Assembly (NCBI GenBank): GCA_032622095.1 | Contig: CP136064.1 | Coordinates: forward strand, 186,912,209-186,976,208 | DNA length: 64,000 bases | Origin: Siphonodentalium dalli | Lineage: Eukaryota > Mollusca > Scaphopoda > Gadilida > Siphonodentaliidae | Direction of reading: 5' to 3' | Part shown: in pieces, positions 26,201 to 41,200 of the stretch | Position numbering within the stretch: the stretch's first letter is position 1 | Layout of the letters: every line of letters begins with the position of its first letter | Notes under the pieces: generated by a model | The model's database searches: none | The model's input: only the letters and a program-made list of their open reading frames with translations | What the model was told of the DNA's origin: nothing | Position numbers and translations under genes: made by a program

Positions 26201-29200
26201 GGGTGAATTTAGTGACGCTATCCTACACAGCAGGCTAGCATAACCAAATACACCCTCTGAGAACCTTATTCCGCTTAGGCCTCATCTTCTGGGAAGTATC
26301 TAGAGTCTCAAGATCTCATTCTGCTTAGGCCTCATCTTCTGGGAAGTATCTATAGTATCAAATTTACATTGTTGTTAGTTAAATTTCCCTTCTAGGAAGT
26401 TTCTGTATCCCTTAATTTGCAGAAGATAAAATTCATGATTGAGGTGCCCAATGGGTGAACATCACCAATTTCAACTGGGGAACTTCAATCTTATTCTAGG
26501 TCTTCCATAGCAGTTGAGGGCCTTATCAGAATGAGGTCCCCAGAGGGTGAATTTAGTGATACTAGCCCGCTGTGCAGGATAGCCTCACTAAATTCACCCT
26601 CTGGGTACCTCATTCTGCAAATAACAGACAGACTATTTCAAAGCTTGATTCAAGGCTAGCATCACCAAATTCACCATTTGGGGACCTCATTCTGCTTAGG
26701 CCTCATCTTCTGGGAAGTATCTATAGTATCAAATTTACATTGTTGTTAGTTAAATTTCCCTTCTAGGAAGTTTCTATATCCCCTAATTTGCAGAAGATAA
26801 AATTCATAAATGAGGTGCCCAATGGGTGAATATCACCAACTTCAACTGGGGAACTTAATTTTTATCCTTATCAGATTTGTGAAAATGGGATCACAAAGTC
26901 AAATAAGGGCAGAGCAAGAGACTTAACTATTTCACTACATAGTAATTCTTAAAATATGTTTTGCAAGAACTAGTTGGCTTATATAGAATGGAATGTTCTT
27001 CCTTGACTGCAATTCAGATTTTTTTAATGGGGTCACCTGGTCAAATAGGGGCCAAGCGAAGGACAGTTTCCCCTCTTAATATGCTTCCTTCACAAGGACC
27101 ATCAGGTCTATTTGACTGATATTTATGATATGTATGAAGGGTTCTTTGGTGTCTTGGATTCAAATTTATTCAGATGGGGTCACCAGGTTAAAAGGGTGGG
27201 ACCAGGGACATAACTATATGTCTCTATAGTAATTCTTAAAATGTCTTCTCAAGGGATTTTGGACTATTTAGCTTTCATATAGTATGGAGGAATCAGGAAG
27301 ATCCTTTATTGACTGAGATACAGATTTGTTAAAATGAGGTCAACCTGTCAAGAAATGGCAGTCTATGGGGAGTTAACACTTTTGTGTCCAATAAAATCAT
27401 AGAAATACCAAATTCATTAAAACATCTACCTTGGAACCACCTGACTGATTGGTCTGACATACATGTATTGTGTTTTGGGTCCATGGATAATTGGGCTTCA
27501 AACATGTTTAAATGGTTTTAGAAAAAGGCGCTTGTGAGATTGGAAATTTCCAACAATTGAGAAAGTTTGAGGTGTCGGTTGTGAAATTCCAACCTAAGAC
27601 TTGGGAGTCTGGATCCCGGTCGGGAGGGGACTTGTTGAGCTGGAGGAGGGGGGTGATCAGTAGTGTACAGTTGGCAATTTCAAGGTGGTTTTTTACCAAG
27701 CTACATACTTGAAGTCTCTCTAGCCACATATCCTGTTTAAATCTACTTCTTTTAAAGTGATTATGAAAAGTGCTCACTGTTTTGGTCTCCAGAGTCCCAG
27801 TCTTATCAGTCTTTGCAGTCTGGTGAGCGACCCCACAGTCATTGACTGTCTTGTTTCTTTCAAATTGATAGTTAGAAATTGGATTTTTCAAAAATTCAGG
27901 AATGGGGGCGCCTCATTAATGATGGAAACTACACAAAACATATTAGAGATCTCTTGCGATTAAGACAATAAAATTATGCTGTCATTTTACATTCTGTTAG
28001 AGTATTCCTTTTGAAGATGATGTCTTTGACAATTATATCACATATATCTCAAACAGTTAGAACATTTTTTCCATTAATATTCCACTCTATTCTCAGGAGA
28101 ATGATGACTTGAAAACAGAAATAATAGCAGCTAAAGAGAGCGAAGAAGCTGCATCCAAGTTAATGACAGTAGAGCGTAAGTTATATTTTTTTTAGCTGTG
28201 CCTCACAAGTGACTAACTCAACTCACAAGTATATAAACAACACCCAATATCCCAAAATTAATCTCACAAGTGAATCTACTGTGAAAGCATAGGGACAGAT
28301 GGACACCACTCAACCAGGGTTCAGGCTGTCGTAGGCCAAATTGGCCAATCTTTTTTCGAAAATGGTCAAATAAAATTTCTTTTGGTAAAATGTTTGCCCA
28401 AAGTGTTTTTTTTTTTACCCAAAATACGGAAATCTAATTCAAAAACCAAAATTGATTTTGTAACGGGAGCGACATAAGAATCAAATTTATAGTATGATCA
28501 TCTGCTAATTGATTATATGATACCGCTTAATGGGTGAAAAAAGGCACTCGTCGCAGTGCACTATCAAACACTAAATGCGATAAAATAGTAATGAGGATTA
28601 ACACTAATGAATCCTTTGTCTGTCATAAGGCTGAATGGTAGATATGGGTAGTGGTAAACTGTCAAGTAACAATGGTGGGATTAAAGCAGTATAGACACGG
28701 TATTGGTAGGTATGGACATAATTATATTGAATGTTAGATGTTAAATAAAACGAAAATATTCATTAATTGTGAGAGCAGAAAATGAGGATTCAATAGGGCC
28801 GAAGTTTTTTTAATTTGGCCCAAAAAAATCATAATTGGCCAAAAAATTGGCCAAAATATTTTCGGCCCTGTGAACTTATTTAATGTCGTAGTATGCAACC
28901 TATTTTTAATATGTTTATTTCTTTCCAGAACAAGCAAAGGCCCATGAAGATAAATTCAAGAAGATGAAAGATGTGTACCAAAAATTACGAGATGAGCATG
29001 TTTCATTACTGAGAACTGTAAGTTTTCACTAATGGCTTCTGATGGGATTCTCATAGGCAGTGTTAATCAGTCTTGATCTGTGTGATTCCTCAAATAATAA
29101 AACCCTGTTAATTAGCAAGAATTTGCCTAATCTAAAAAATGCCTAGGCTAGAGTAAGAGTAAGAAGTTCCACCATAATAGTCTTGATGGAAATTGAGTTA

Positions 29201-32200
29201 ACAAAAGCTGATCGCATTCTTAGAACTACTTTATTGTACTTCCAGGCAGTGGACCAGATTACTATAATGATTATTTGTTAGGGTTATCTTGTATACAACA
29301 CTGCAAATAGTGTGTCTGTCATTTACAGAATTAGGTACCCAGAGGGTAAATTTAGTGATTCTATCCCACACAGCGGGCTTTATGTGTTAATGTGCACAAT
29401 ATTTCTTTTACAGCATGGAGAAATAAATAAGCAGCTGACATCAGAGAAAAAATTGTCTCAAGAGAAAGACAATATCATACAGGTATTATGTCGCCTGGAA
29501 ACATCAAATGATGAATTAAATAACAAGTTCAGATTTATTGATGCCCTGTCTGATTTAACACACCTAAATTACTATTTCTTCAGTTTTGGAGGTGACAGAT
29601 ATTTGGTTTGAGTCGAAGAACCAACCCTCCATAGCTCAGAGTTATTATGTGACTAATCTGATCCAAGAGACCCCACCCCCAACCAGTGACAGCCCTGCCA
29701 CTACTGCATCAATTGTCTAGGCACTACAGAGAGCACTCTCTGACCGCATGGGATATTTAAGCGACAACACATGAGTGGGGTATGATCTCGGCTTTAATGC
29801 ACGTTGATTATTTACAAGTTTGTCCTGCAGATAGCCCAATCACAACTTAACAAATTTATAACAGAGCCTCAGCTCTGACGAGAAACCGATGCAGAGAAAC
29901 GCTGCTGTACAGCGCAGGGCATTATGAGAATATCCCGACGAGATACGATTCGGAGCAAACGCCTAAGAGGTTCTGTGAGGCGCCACTAAGCAGTAAGCAC
30001 ACACGGCCAACAGGAAGAGGCCCAACGAGCGCGATACGGGTACGGGCAGGAAAGACCACTGGACAGCCCAACTCCCTGTGGCTAAGCACCGGCCTGGTGA
30101 GAACATGCTCTGGCAAGGAGCATGAATGGAATAAGCCTACCAGAGACCGAACGGTGGGTAACACAACCGTTACCACTGCAGGATGCACAAAAGCTGGACC
30201 AATGGCACTGATGATGCAGCATCTGAAATACAAAGAACAGCAGCAGCGAGAGGCAAACAATCAAGGACATAGGCACAAAACATGGCATAGTACAACAAAG
30301 AAGAGGGCACGCCACACCGCAATGCCGAACAAGGCGGGGCATGGAGCTCCAAGGGGGAGGGAGAGATCGCGACACTTAGAATTTGCGAATGACTTAGGAA
30401 TTCATGTCGATGGAAATATGCGGATTTTATGTTCAGCTGATATGGAACGGATCATACCGAAACCCGGAATGTCTGACGGATGAAATAGATCGGACAATCA
30501 CATAAATCACCTCGATCCTTATCGGCCCTGGGTGCATTAAATTTAGATTATTGAATTATATCTATTTTCTACACCTCAAATTGTTGCCAGCCTAGCAAAA
30601 ATTCTTCCGAAAATATATACCAACATGTGCACATGCCACAAAAAGAGTTTTGGGGGTCATGCAAGTTCACGTTTCGTGGTGGCTTGATGATTGGAATTGA
30701 TTCTCTTGTTATTTAGTGGTGTTAAATCAGACATAGCCAGTGTTTACGCTGTCCGAAAAATCTTCTGGCCAAAAGAATTCTGAGTTTTTTGGGCCAAATT
30801 AAAAAAACTTTGGCCAAATTATATCCTCTTTTTTAGGTCTCACAATTAATGAATATTTTGGTTTTATGTAACATCTAACATTCTATATAATTATGTCCGT
30901 ACCTTCAAATAACGTGTCTGGACTTCTTTAATCCCACCATTGTTCCTCATTACTGGATTATTACATTGTTTGATATTGCACTGCCATGAGTGCTTTTTGT
31001 TACCCATTAAGCAGTATTACCTAATAAATTAGCAGATGATGATCATATTATAAATTTGATTCATATGTCGCTCCCGTTACAAAATCAATTTGGATTTTTT
31101 AATTAGATTTTCGATTTTGGGGTAAAAAACACTTTGGCCAAATGAATATTTTTTTGGCATTTTTAAAAACAAAATTGGCCATTGGCCAATTTGGCCTATG
31201 ACAGCGTGAACCCTGGACAGGGCATCTTTAATACTGTAATACCATTAAAGCTTCAAGAGCAAAAAATATTTCCCTCAATTAGCGTTTGTTTGATTGTACA
31301 AATTGACTATTTGCTGTCTATTAATTGTTCTGAATATAAAAATCAAAGCATAAATTGATTTTAATTAAAAGGCAAAAATCAAAGTGATCGTTACTACAAT
31401 ATGCAGTGGTTGTCAAATTCCCTAATCTTGATTTCCGTTAACAGTATGATTGAATTTCAGTAATATCTTATGTATTTTTTAACTGGTGATGATATTATTT
31501 CTTCAGTTTCTGCATGTATGTTAATTTCTTCTAATTTTGTGCCATTTTGCTTGATAACAGAATATTTGTTCTTAATTATTTTCTTATTTATTTGGTCTAA
31601 TGTCTGTGATATTCAAGAAAGTGATTGTACCAACATATGTCCAGTATGTGCATATGTATACTTTTATACTTAATGACTTAATATTGTGAAATTATAGTTT
31701 GTTGGATATTGAAAATACCTCTAATATTTATTAGATCATAGGGCTTGATTTAACTGGATTTTCATCGCAATTTGCGATGCGTAATTGCGATGCTATTTCC
31801 AATTTATGCTTACCTGAGTACCTTTAAATACATTGGATAAAATTAATCAATAAGTCTAATCATATGCCGATATTGCAACAAGCAACATACAAGGTATAGT
31901 TTGAGATTGGCCATGTTTCCAGGTGTCAATCTGAATTAGTATGTTACTATAAATAAAAAATTAATAGTAGGTTAGTAGGAATCCTACTAGGATACTATCA
32001 GAAAATAATATAGCAGTATGCAGCCAATAAGAATGTGAGAAAGTCACAGGATAATATTATTAATAAAAAACATGGTTATACTACATTTAATTATTAAATG
32101 TTACATTTAAGTTTATATATAGCTATAAACAGTGTGTTTTTAACAAATGCATGTTGAGTTTAATATTAGTGCATGCATATGTTGTTTCTGCATGATTTTA

Positions 32201-35200
32201 GGAAAGCGAGCATAATGTTGTTCGATTAGAAAATGACAGACAAGCCATACAGGAAAGCTTACAGAAGAGTGCCAACGAGGTTACTAACAGTCTTGCTCAA
32301 GTAACGGCACAGAAGTCTGATCTGGAAAAAAGTAATATGGTCAGTAAATATTAATGTGGATTCAGAAGGTTTATCTCATGTCACAAGCTCAAACCATGTT
32401 AACACTTTTTATTCTGAATAGATTCTCCCATTCAGTTATCAGATTGTACATTGGAATGATCTGTTATCATTTGAAGGGGTGTTCAGGTGTTGAAAAATGA
32501 TGCAAAATTTATGCAAAATAGCCTTGATTTCTGTGATATATACAGTAATGCCCTAAATAATCGACTCCCTAACCACATCAGAATTATTGTAATTTTTCAG
32601 GATTAGTCGGAAATATGGCTTGTCGCCATTCATTGGAAAGCTCTCATATTTCCGACTAAAGCCTGAAAAATTACCCATAATTCTGCTGTGGTTAAGGAGT
32701 CGATTATTTAGGGCATTACTGTACATTGCGCATTGGATGCATGATGCAAGAACTTGATAAATTGGGAGAGTCCATTTAGTATAGAAACGGTTAAGGAAGA
32801 CTCTATAATGTGTATATTTGAAAAGATGGTCTATAAAATTTTAATATATTTGCAGTCCTTCGGCACCTCTAATAAGAAAATTGTGAACATCTTTTGGTAT
32901 TATGAGATGTCTCGCAAATCAGATATATAAAACATTTGTTTACTGGAATGTGGTTTGAGTTTGTTAACAAAAGATAAACCTTTTATATATGTGGGAGGCA
33001 ACAACAATAAAATAGCCTGGTTTACGAACATTTGGGTTTGAAAAAAAAGTAGATGCATATGGGGGGGGGGGGGGGGAATCTAAATAAAGTTATGCATCAC
33101 CACCACATATATTGACAAATAATTGGAACTGTCAATAAATTTCACAAGATTTTTATAAAAATAAAATGAAGTCTTTCTTTCCATAAAACTGAATATAAAA
33201 GAATAGAAAAAAAGGTGAAAGCAAACAAAGAGACTCTGCCAACTTTTTTCTTCACCTCTGTGACCACATGCTTCATATTTTAATCAAAATAAACATAAAC
33301 CAATCAAATAATAAGTTTTTTTTTTATACAATATTGAGAAAAAAGTAGTACGATGGGTTTGTAAACGAGGCTATAAAATTGCTGATGCCTGAGAACAATA
33401 ATATCTAACGGTGACCTGTTCTGTCACAAGTAACTCAGTCAATGCATGGATGAGTTTGATATTGTTTAGTAAGACAATGCATGGATTTCCAAGCATGAAG
33501 AATAAATGAATCGGATCATCTGAAAGTTCTGTTATCATTCATAGGCTTCCGGTCTGGATAAATGTGTTGAGGGATGGAACCGTGCTCAGGTAAATATAAC
33601 GGAATATTAAGAAATGACTTGGTGAAACAATTATTATGCCCACCATCCCCCACATGATGTTCAGGGCATATAGTCCAGAGCTCTGTCTGTCCGTATGAAC
33701 ATTTCACCTTGTAACTCATGTGTAAATAAATTAACAATTATGGTTGTCCTCTTCTATGATGATAGCCCACCTTTGGGGAAAGAATACCAATACACTATGG
33801 AGTTTGTCCATTCACTATGATGGAGTTAGGCCCTTGTTGGTATTGTAAACATTGAATTCTGACTCTATACATATATCTTGCATTGCAACTCCAGTATCAG
33901 TGAAATACCGTTGGTTTCGTCCATAGATTTTTGTCAGAGTTATTGCCCTTGTGGGATATGAAAAATAGCAAGATTTTCCATCTGTGCAACACATTTAGCA
34001 TTGCTGCTCAAGTACCAACAGTTGGATTTGTCTTTTGGTATAGCGATAGACCAATGTTAGGGAAAGGATACCCCACACAATGGGTTTCTACTGTTGATTT
34101 TCACCCAGAGTGATGGAACTTCTTGAACTAAAAAAATAGCAACATTTTTCTTTCATTCAATAATTTATCATTGCCGACTATCTAAACTGAGAGTATGGGT
34201 AAATATGCCGCGTTTGGTGTTGCACTTTTAGACTAATTACTTTTTCTGCCAATGAAATTTATCGAATTGGCATTCTCTTTTTATTAGGAAAGTTTTGATC
34301 CCGTAACTTGAATTTCTAGCATCAAGACTAATATTCGATATCAGTGGTGAAACAAATTGACCAATGCTAGCTGAACAATAATCTTAAAACTTTCGCACAG
34401 GGCTCAAGCTTAGTTGTGTTGTTGGGTATTGATCATGATTATTACAGGCATAACCTTTTTATAGGCACTACATTTACTTGGTATCATTTTCAAGGATGCA
34501 GCAATCACATTTTCACATCTGGGTACATTTCTAGTGACAGTAGCTATCTTTAGCCTCTCTCATTTTCTATACCCGTTAATAGGTTATTTTTATTTAAGAG
34601 AACTGTTGTATCATTTATCTGTGTACTGAAATTATTGTACTGTTTATAATTAATTTCAATTTAAAACTGGTGATAATTACCATGGCCATAGACCAGATTG
34701 TCCAATTGGAAAAACTATATGCTCTGTTGTTTTCCTTTTTCACCATCAATGTATTCACCTCGGAAACAGCTGCGCTAATACTGTAAAATCCTTCTAATTT
34801 GTGGGGGTCTATTTGTTGATATAGTGGTTTGACCCAACCTCGAAATCAACATCCAATGAAATTATAGACAGAGAGTTGGTAAAGTAAATTTCAATATATG
34901 AGATGGAAACAAAGATCGGGCATAAATTCTGTTTTCGGCAATGGGTTGACAAAAAACACGGAAGACAAGATGAAATGTAATTAATTTAATTTGTCATTGG
35001 CCTACAATGTATTCATAATTGTTAATATATAACATCATCTGATCCCTTCTATATTAGTCTGTATAAACAATGCTCAATGAATTGGTCTCTTAATAAAGGC
35101 CAATGGTTGCACCATACTAAGGTTACAATAAATAACTACCTCACCAGCATGTGAAATGAAGCCGATAACTCTTAGTGCACTGATTGCATGATGGCCCTTC

Positions 35201-38200
35201 GGCGCCAGAATGCCTTGGGGTCTGAGTTCTCAATAATATCTACTCCAAAGTTGTCATTACCCTTGCTATTGTAGTACCTGTTGATGAGGATATCTGATCC
35301 ACAAATTCATGCCCCCATGAATCAGCCTTTTTATAAGAAACCACAAAAATTGAGGCTAACAAAATCGAAGCCATTCAAAGTATAACCTTTTAATCGGGGT
35401 TCGTCCTGCCGTTTTATAAATTGCCAAATGCAAAAGTAATTCACATGTTGCAAACAATATTTTCATTTAGGAAAAGTTTGTGCAAGCCATTTTTCAATTC
35501 CTCAAGAAAGTTAAGCTACTGGACACTCACTAGCATTCATTTCATGAAAGCCATGCCATTATTGGTGTATTATAAGGTGAGGAAAAGTTAAAGGTTCACT
35601 TAATTTTCAAATCACCAGATCACATTATATAGAACATATTCCATATTATATATTATTTGAAAGAGGAAGCTCCAAAACATTGTATTAACTAATTCGGTCG
35701 TATAAACAGTGAACATGTTGAACAAGCCTTGAAATAGGGTGTCTGTCATTTGCAGAATGAGGTCCCCAGAGGGTGAATTATCCTGATGAAAGTAATTGTG
35801 TTAATTCTTTTGTAAAATATTTTTTTGTAATTCATTCTATTTTCAAATTAGAATTTAGAATCTCAACTTCAAAATTTGGAGGATAGTAAGTCTACTTTGG
35901 AGAAGGATCTAGATAACACCCAATCCGAGATTACAGTACTTCAGACAAATTATGACGGACTTGAACAAGAGAGGAACAAAATGGAACAAGATCTGGGAAG
36001 TCAGCTGGCAGATGTGTCGGTGAGTTCCATGTCTATAATAACCCTTTCTTAGTCTGTGTAAACATACACTCAGATTCATACTGATTTCTGAAACATTGAT
36101 TAGAGTACCCAGGATCTCTGAAACGTTGATTAGTATGATCAGGATCTCTGAAACATTGATTAGACTACCCGGGATCTCTGAAACATCGATTAGAGTACCC
36201 GGGATATCTGAAACGTCGATTAGAGTACCCAGGATCTCCGAAACATCGATTAGAGCACCCAGGATCTCCGAAACGTCGATTAGAGTACCCAGGATCTCTG
36301 AAACATTGATTGGAGTACCCGGGATCTCTGAAACGTTGATTGGAAAACCCAGGATATCTGAAACATTGATCGGAGTACCTGGGATCTCTGAAACATTGAT
36401 TGGAGTAACCGGGATCTCTGAAACGTTGATTAGAGTACCCAGGATCTCTGAAACATTGATTGGAATACCCGGGATTTCTCAAACGTTATTTGGAGTACCC
36501 GGGATCTCTGAAAAGTTGATTGGAGTACCCATGATCTTCAAGTCTGGCCCAATTGGAAATCAACCTCTATCAAAGAGACATGTGATTAAAAAGTTAGCGG
36601 TGATTTCGGAATGTATACCATTTTTCACTCAGTCAAAATGGGCACATGTGCGTTAGAAACATCAATTTATTATTGAATCGAAGCAGTCTACACATATCTA
36701 CTTAATATTATGACTTCACATCTATTGAGATTTTGGAGAGCCTTGGTATCCAAATCAATCTTTCGAGATCAAGTCTTGAAATAGCGAGCCTGTCATTTGC
36801 AGAATGAGGTTCCCAGAGGGTGAATTTAGTGATGCTATCCCGCACAGTGGGCTAGCATCACCAAATTCACCATCTGGGAACCTCATTCTGCTAAGGCCTA
36901 AGCAGAATGAGGTCCCCATAGGGTGAATTTGGTGATGCTAGCCCGCTGTGTGGGATAGCATCACTAAATTCCCTCTGGGGACCTCATTCTGCAAATGACA
37001 GGCACACTATTTCAAGGCTTGTTCGAGATCCTGGGTACTCTAATCAAGGGAAACATTCAAACTTCATCAATTCAGCCGTCATTATCATTTGGAAAATTCA
37101 AACATAATTTGGCAAATTCCTTTTGGCAAAAGTTTATTTTGGGCCTGATAATATTTTCAAACATTGTTTTGCAATGCACTGTTTGCTTCAGGATGAACTA
37201 ACAAAGTTACAGACAGAGACAAGCAAACAAGAAGAAGATCTGTCGCAGAAAATTAAAGATCTGAATGATAGGCTGACAGCCAGTAATGAGGAGAAGCAGT
37301 CGCTGGAGGACACCATGACATCTGAGAACTCCAAGCTTCTACAGAGGTTACAAGAAACAAACAATGACATGACATTAAAGGAACAAACTTTAAAACAACA
37401 AATCACAGATCTTCACCGCAAACTTCTAGGTAAGGCCAAATAAATTACAAAAATAAAATAAAAATACTCAGGCATCTCCCGCATCATCTGAAGATGGCTT
37501 CACGAGAAAAGTTAAAAACTCAATCTATAATTTATTCATAATTAGACATTTAGGTAGGTTTCTGTTAGATATGTAACAGCCCTCATAATTGGCTCTGGCA
37601 ATCAACAATACCGAATCAATTTGCTGAAGCAAACTGGGCTACGGCAAAGGGTTGCTGTAGAGGATTGCTGAAGCCAAACAATCTGAATTAAGAGGGCTGA
37701 TGTAATCGGTGAAAAGCATTGGAAGGCACAGATTTTATAATTGCTTGAATGTTATTCAATAAAATGATCCATTTACTACTTTCTAGAATTCTTATGAGTA
37801 ATAACTCTCGTTGACAGAATCATTGTAAATTGACATTTTCGTTGAAAATTCATCCCCCCAAAAAAAAGGATTATTCCCTACCTGTACATTTGTGCGTATA
37901 TCAGATGTTGTATTTGTTGAATTGACACAATCAGTGTGGTTGGTATTTTCATCAATTTTAGTTGAATGCTACATTCTTTCAATGGGCAAAGTGTCTGTGT
38001 ACTCACTTATCAGTTTTGATTTACTGAAATAAGCAAACAATATGAAAATAGGATGTCTTTATTTGCTATTTTGAGATAATCATATGAAAATACTTTTTGC
38101 AGAAAACAGCATACGAGAAGGCAAAGTGATTATTGAGGATGCTTTGGAACAGTTCCAGAATCCTGCTCACACGGGAGATAGATGTACAGCAGGTAAGACT

Positions 38201-41200
38201 GATAGTCAGGCCTTAAAATATGGTGCTGGTCACTTGCAGAATAAGGTCCCCAGAGGGTGAATTTAGTGACAATACCCAGCACATTGGGTTAGCAGCACTA
38301 AATTCACCCTCTAGGGACCTCATCCTGCTTGGGCCTCATCTTCTCTGGAAAGTATCTTTATTATCAAATTAGCAAGTTTTTTAGTTTCTTTAGTAACTTT
38401 AGCATGTTTCTTTTTCTTTTTTAGTTTAGCTTCTCTATATCCCCAAATTGGCAGACAACACAATGCATAATGAAGGTGCCCAATGGGTGCAGATCACAAT
38501 CTTCACCATCTGGGAACTTAAAGGCCCACTTAATTTTCAAACACTCAGATCACATATATAATATATATGCAATATTATATACCATTTGAAAGAGGAAACT
38601 TCAAGACATTGTATTATCAACTTTTCTGGTATAATAAACTGTCAACATGTTGTTTTTCTTGAGTTACCGACGTGTTTTTGTGCTTAAGTTTCATTTGTTT
38701 TGTAGTGCAGAGTTTATTATTTTCAATGGAGGGGAATAACTCTATATCTTAAAGATAGAGTAATACGGTTTTGTATTTACAAGTTCCTCGTTTCTTTTGT
38801 GGGAAATTTAGAGGTAAATATTGATGATTTCAATATTTGGATTTTGGGGATTCAAGATTCGAATCGATTCAAATGTTTTTGAATATTAAATTCGAGATTC
38901 AATTTGAACCAAAATTTAAGATTCGCAGGCCCCTAATATATATGTATGAGGCTTGATTTGAGCCGTCGACTTTACTTTTGCTTATTTATTATTTCAGAGT
39001 TTCTGCTAATGAGAATAGAACCAACTGTTTCATGGTTGAAACAGTTGAAAGAAAACCATTGTAAATACTCAGCGGACAAAGCAGGTATTTATATACATGT
39101 ATCTAACAGGTTTTTATTGAGATAATACCATTGTAAATTTCAAGGCTGTACAAGAGTGGTGTTCATGTTGACACATTATAACTACAAGCTATTCTTTATG
39201 CGAATACATTGTGCTGAGAGCCTAGAGAATATTCAAAATTTGATTTGATGTTGATATCGCCAATGTGATTAGGTGCCGACACTGAATCGGACTCCCAATT
39301 CAAATATTTTTGAATATCCAATTTTCCCAATCATGGACACATTGTTGAGAATTTTTCTCATGGTATTGTTGAAATAGAAGTCATGTACCTGTGATATTTG
39401 TCACAACAGACATGTATTGTTTTAAATTATCAGAGGCCAGGTCGCTCAGTGTGGATAAGAGACCAACTGACCAAAATAGCAAATAGCGTTTATGATCTGT
39501 CATTAGGAAGGGTATTGGTATATTTTCATAAAATGTGTACATGTAAATATTTTGCAAGCTAGGTTCACGTGATCATGCCATGAATCTGTCGATCTGCATT
39601 TGATAACAACTCACATCAAGATTAATCATTAATTCCAACTGCCTAATTGTCCGCCGACCCAACGGGTTCGGAGGACTATTATAATCAGCCTGTGCGTGCA
39701 TCCGTCCGTCCGAGGTTTCCGGATGATAACTTTAGTTAGAGTGAACCAAATTAAATTAAATTTGGTATGTGGGTTTACTAGCAGAAAAGACAGATCAAGT
39801 TCGAATTCTGGTTCCGTCCGCCAATTTTCACCAGAGTTATGCCCCTTTTTCGACTTAGAATTTGACCGTCTGTTAACATTTTTGGTTTCCGACCGATAAC
39901 TCCAGTTTGGATTATTTGATCTGAACCAAAGTTGGTATGTGTCTTTCTCCCAGCAAAACACAGGTCAAGTTCGAATTCGGGTTCCTCCCGCCAATTTTCA
40001 CCAGAGTTATGTCCCTTTTTGACTTAGAATTTTTGCCAATTTGAGGTTTCCGGATGATAACTTTAGTAAATGTGTACTGAATGAAATTAAATTTGGTATG
40101 TAGGTTCACTAGAACTAAAGACAGGTTTTTATGCGCAAACAATGGTCGTATCAAGCCGACACTTAGAGGCGGACATGAGGTCTACCGACCTTTTATTATT
40201 TTTGCGCATAAATCGAAATTAGGAATGTATGCAAATTTTACAACATCACACAAGCGAATATATTTTCTTTCAATTCGTATGCATACACTGAAATTTCTCA
40301 ACATTTTATAAGAACAAACTCGCGACCGACTTTGAAAACCTACAAAAAGCACTGACGGCTAGCCGATTTGATTTCAGTGGAAAATTTCCAATTTGCAAGG
40401 CCCTAATGTCACTTATTGCTAATAAGTTACAATTAGGTACAATTTTTGGGATAAAACAATCAAAAATCAATCAAACATTACAAAATATGTGTAACATCTT
40501 GTTTTTTATGACACAAAAGATAAGCTTGGCTCCTTAAATCCTTTGTTATAGTATATTACAATTTCTCTGCTAGAATTGTATTAGGTATAAGAGCTGTTTC
40601 AAATATGGTATGATGTTGATTTATTTCAGATGTTGGAGAAATGATCAAATGTATCAACAATTTCTCTCATCATGTTAGTGACTGTGTAATACATGGCATA
40701 GCGACTTCTCACTCTGCTCAACTCGAAGCTGGAGAAGGTTAGTTTATTACATGTCATTGACCCTCTGTTTAAGTTCTTGTATATTTTTAGTTGAGTTGTT
40801 TTTTCTTCAAAAACTTGACTTAGATATAACGATTCTGATAGCAATTTTTTATTGAAAAATAATAATATTTTAAAGTTTAGAATTACATTGGAGAAAAAAA
40901 CATTATTATCATCAAATATATGGGTATGATAAGATTTTTATTAAATGGGAAAATTGTTTCATTTAATTTGGAAAATGTGGTCTAATTTTGCAATGAACTC
41001 TGAAATAAATCTTAACGTTTGTAATAGATAAGTAAACTTTGTGCCCCTTTAAAATTTTGTTAATGTGAAGCAATGATAGGTATGTGTCTCTGCCTCACAT
41101 GGAAATCCGCAGGAACAAGCCAAATATAATTCTTCATTCAGCATAAATCTCCATCAACATAAACTTCCATCACATTTCTGATGTTGCCTTATGCTACAGT

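Larger units (their letters stand above)
29533..31229. mobile_element. Class-f related TTAA element, 1.7 kb, with two inner insertions
   Basis: Left GATGCCCTGTCTGATTTAAC at 29538; right, before the hAT insertion, GTGTTAAATCAGAC, resumed after it as AGGGCATCTTTAA. Body starts CACCTAAATTACTATTTCTT like 10940. Contains a GC-rich block (29655-30535) and a hAT element (30738-31215). Confidence 0.55.

Noticed and set aside
36096-36656. 186-residue open frame
   Set aside because: It is a 30-bp minisatellite read in frame inside intron 18, also open on the other strand.
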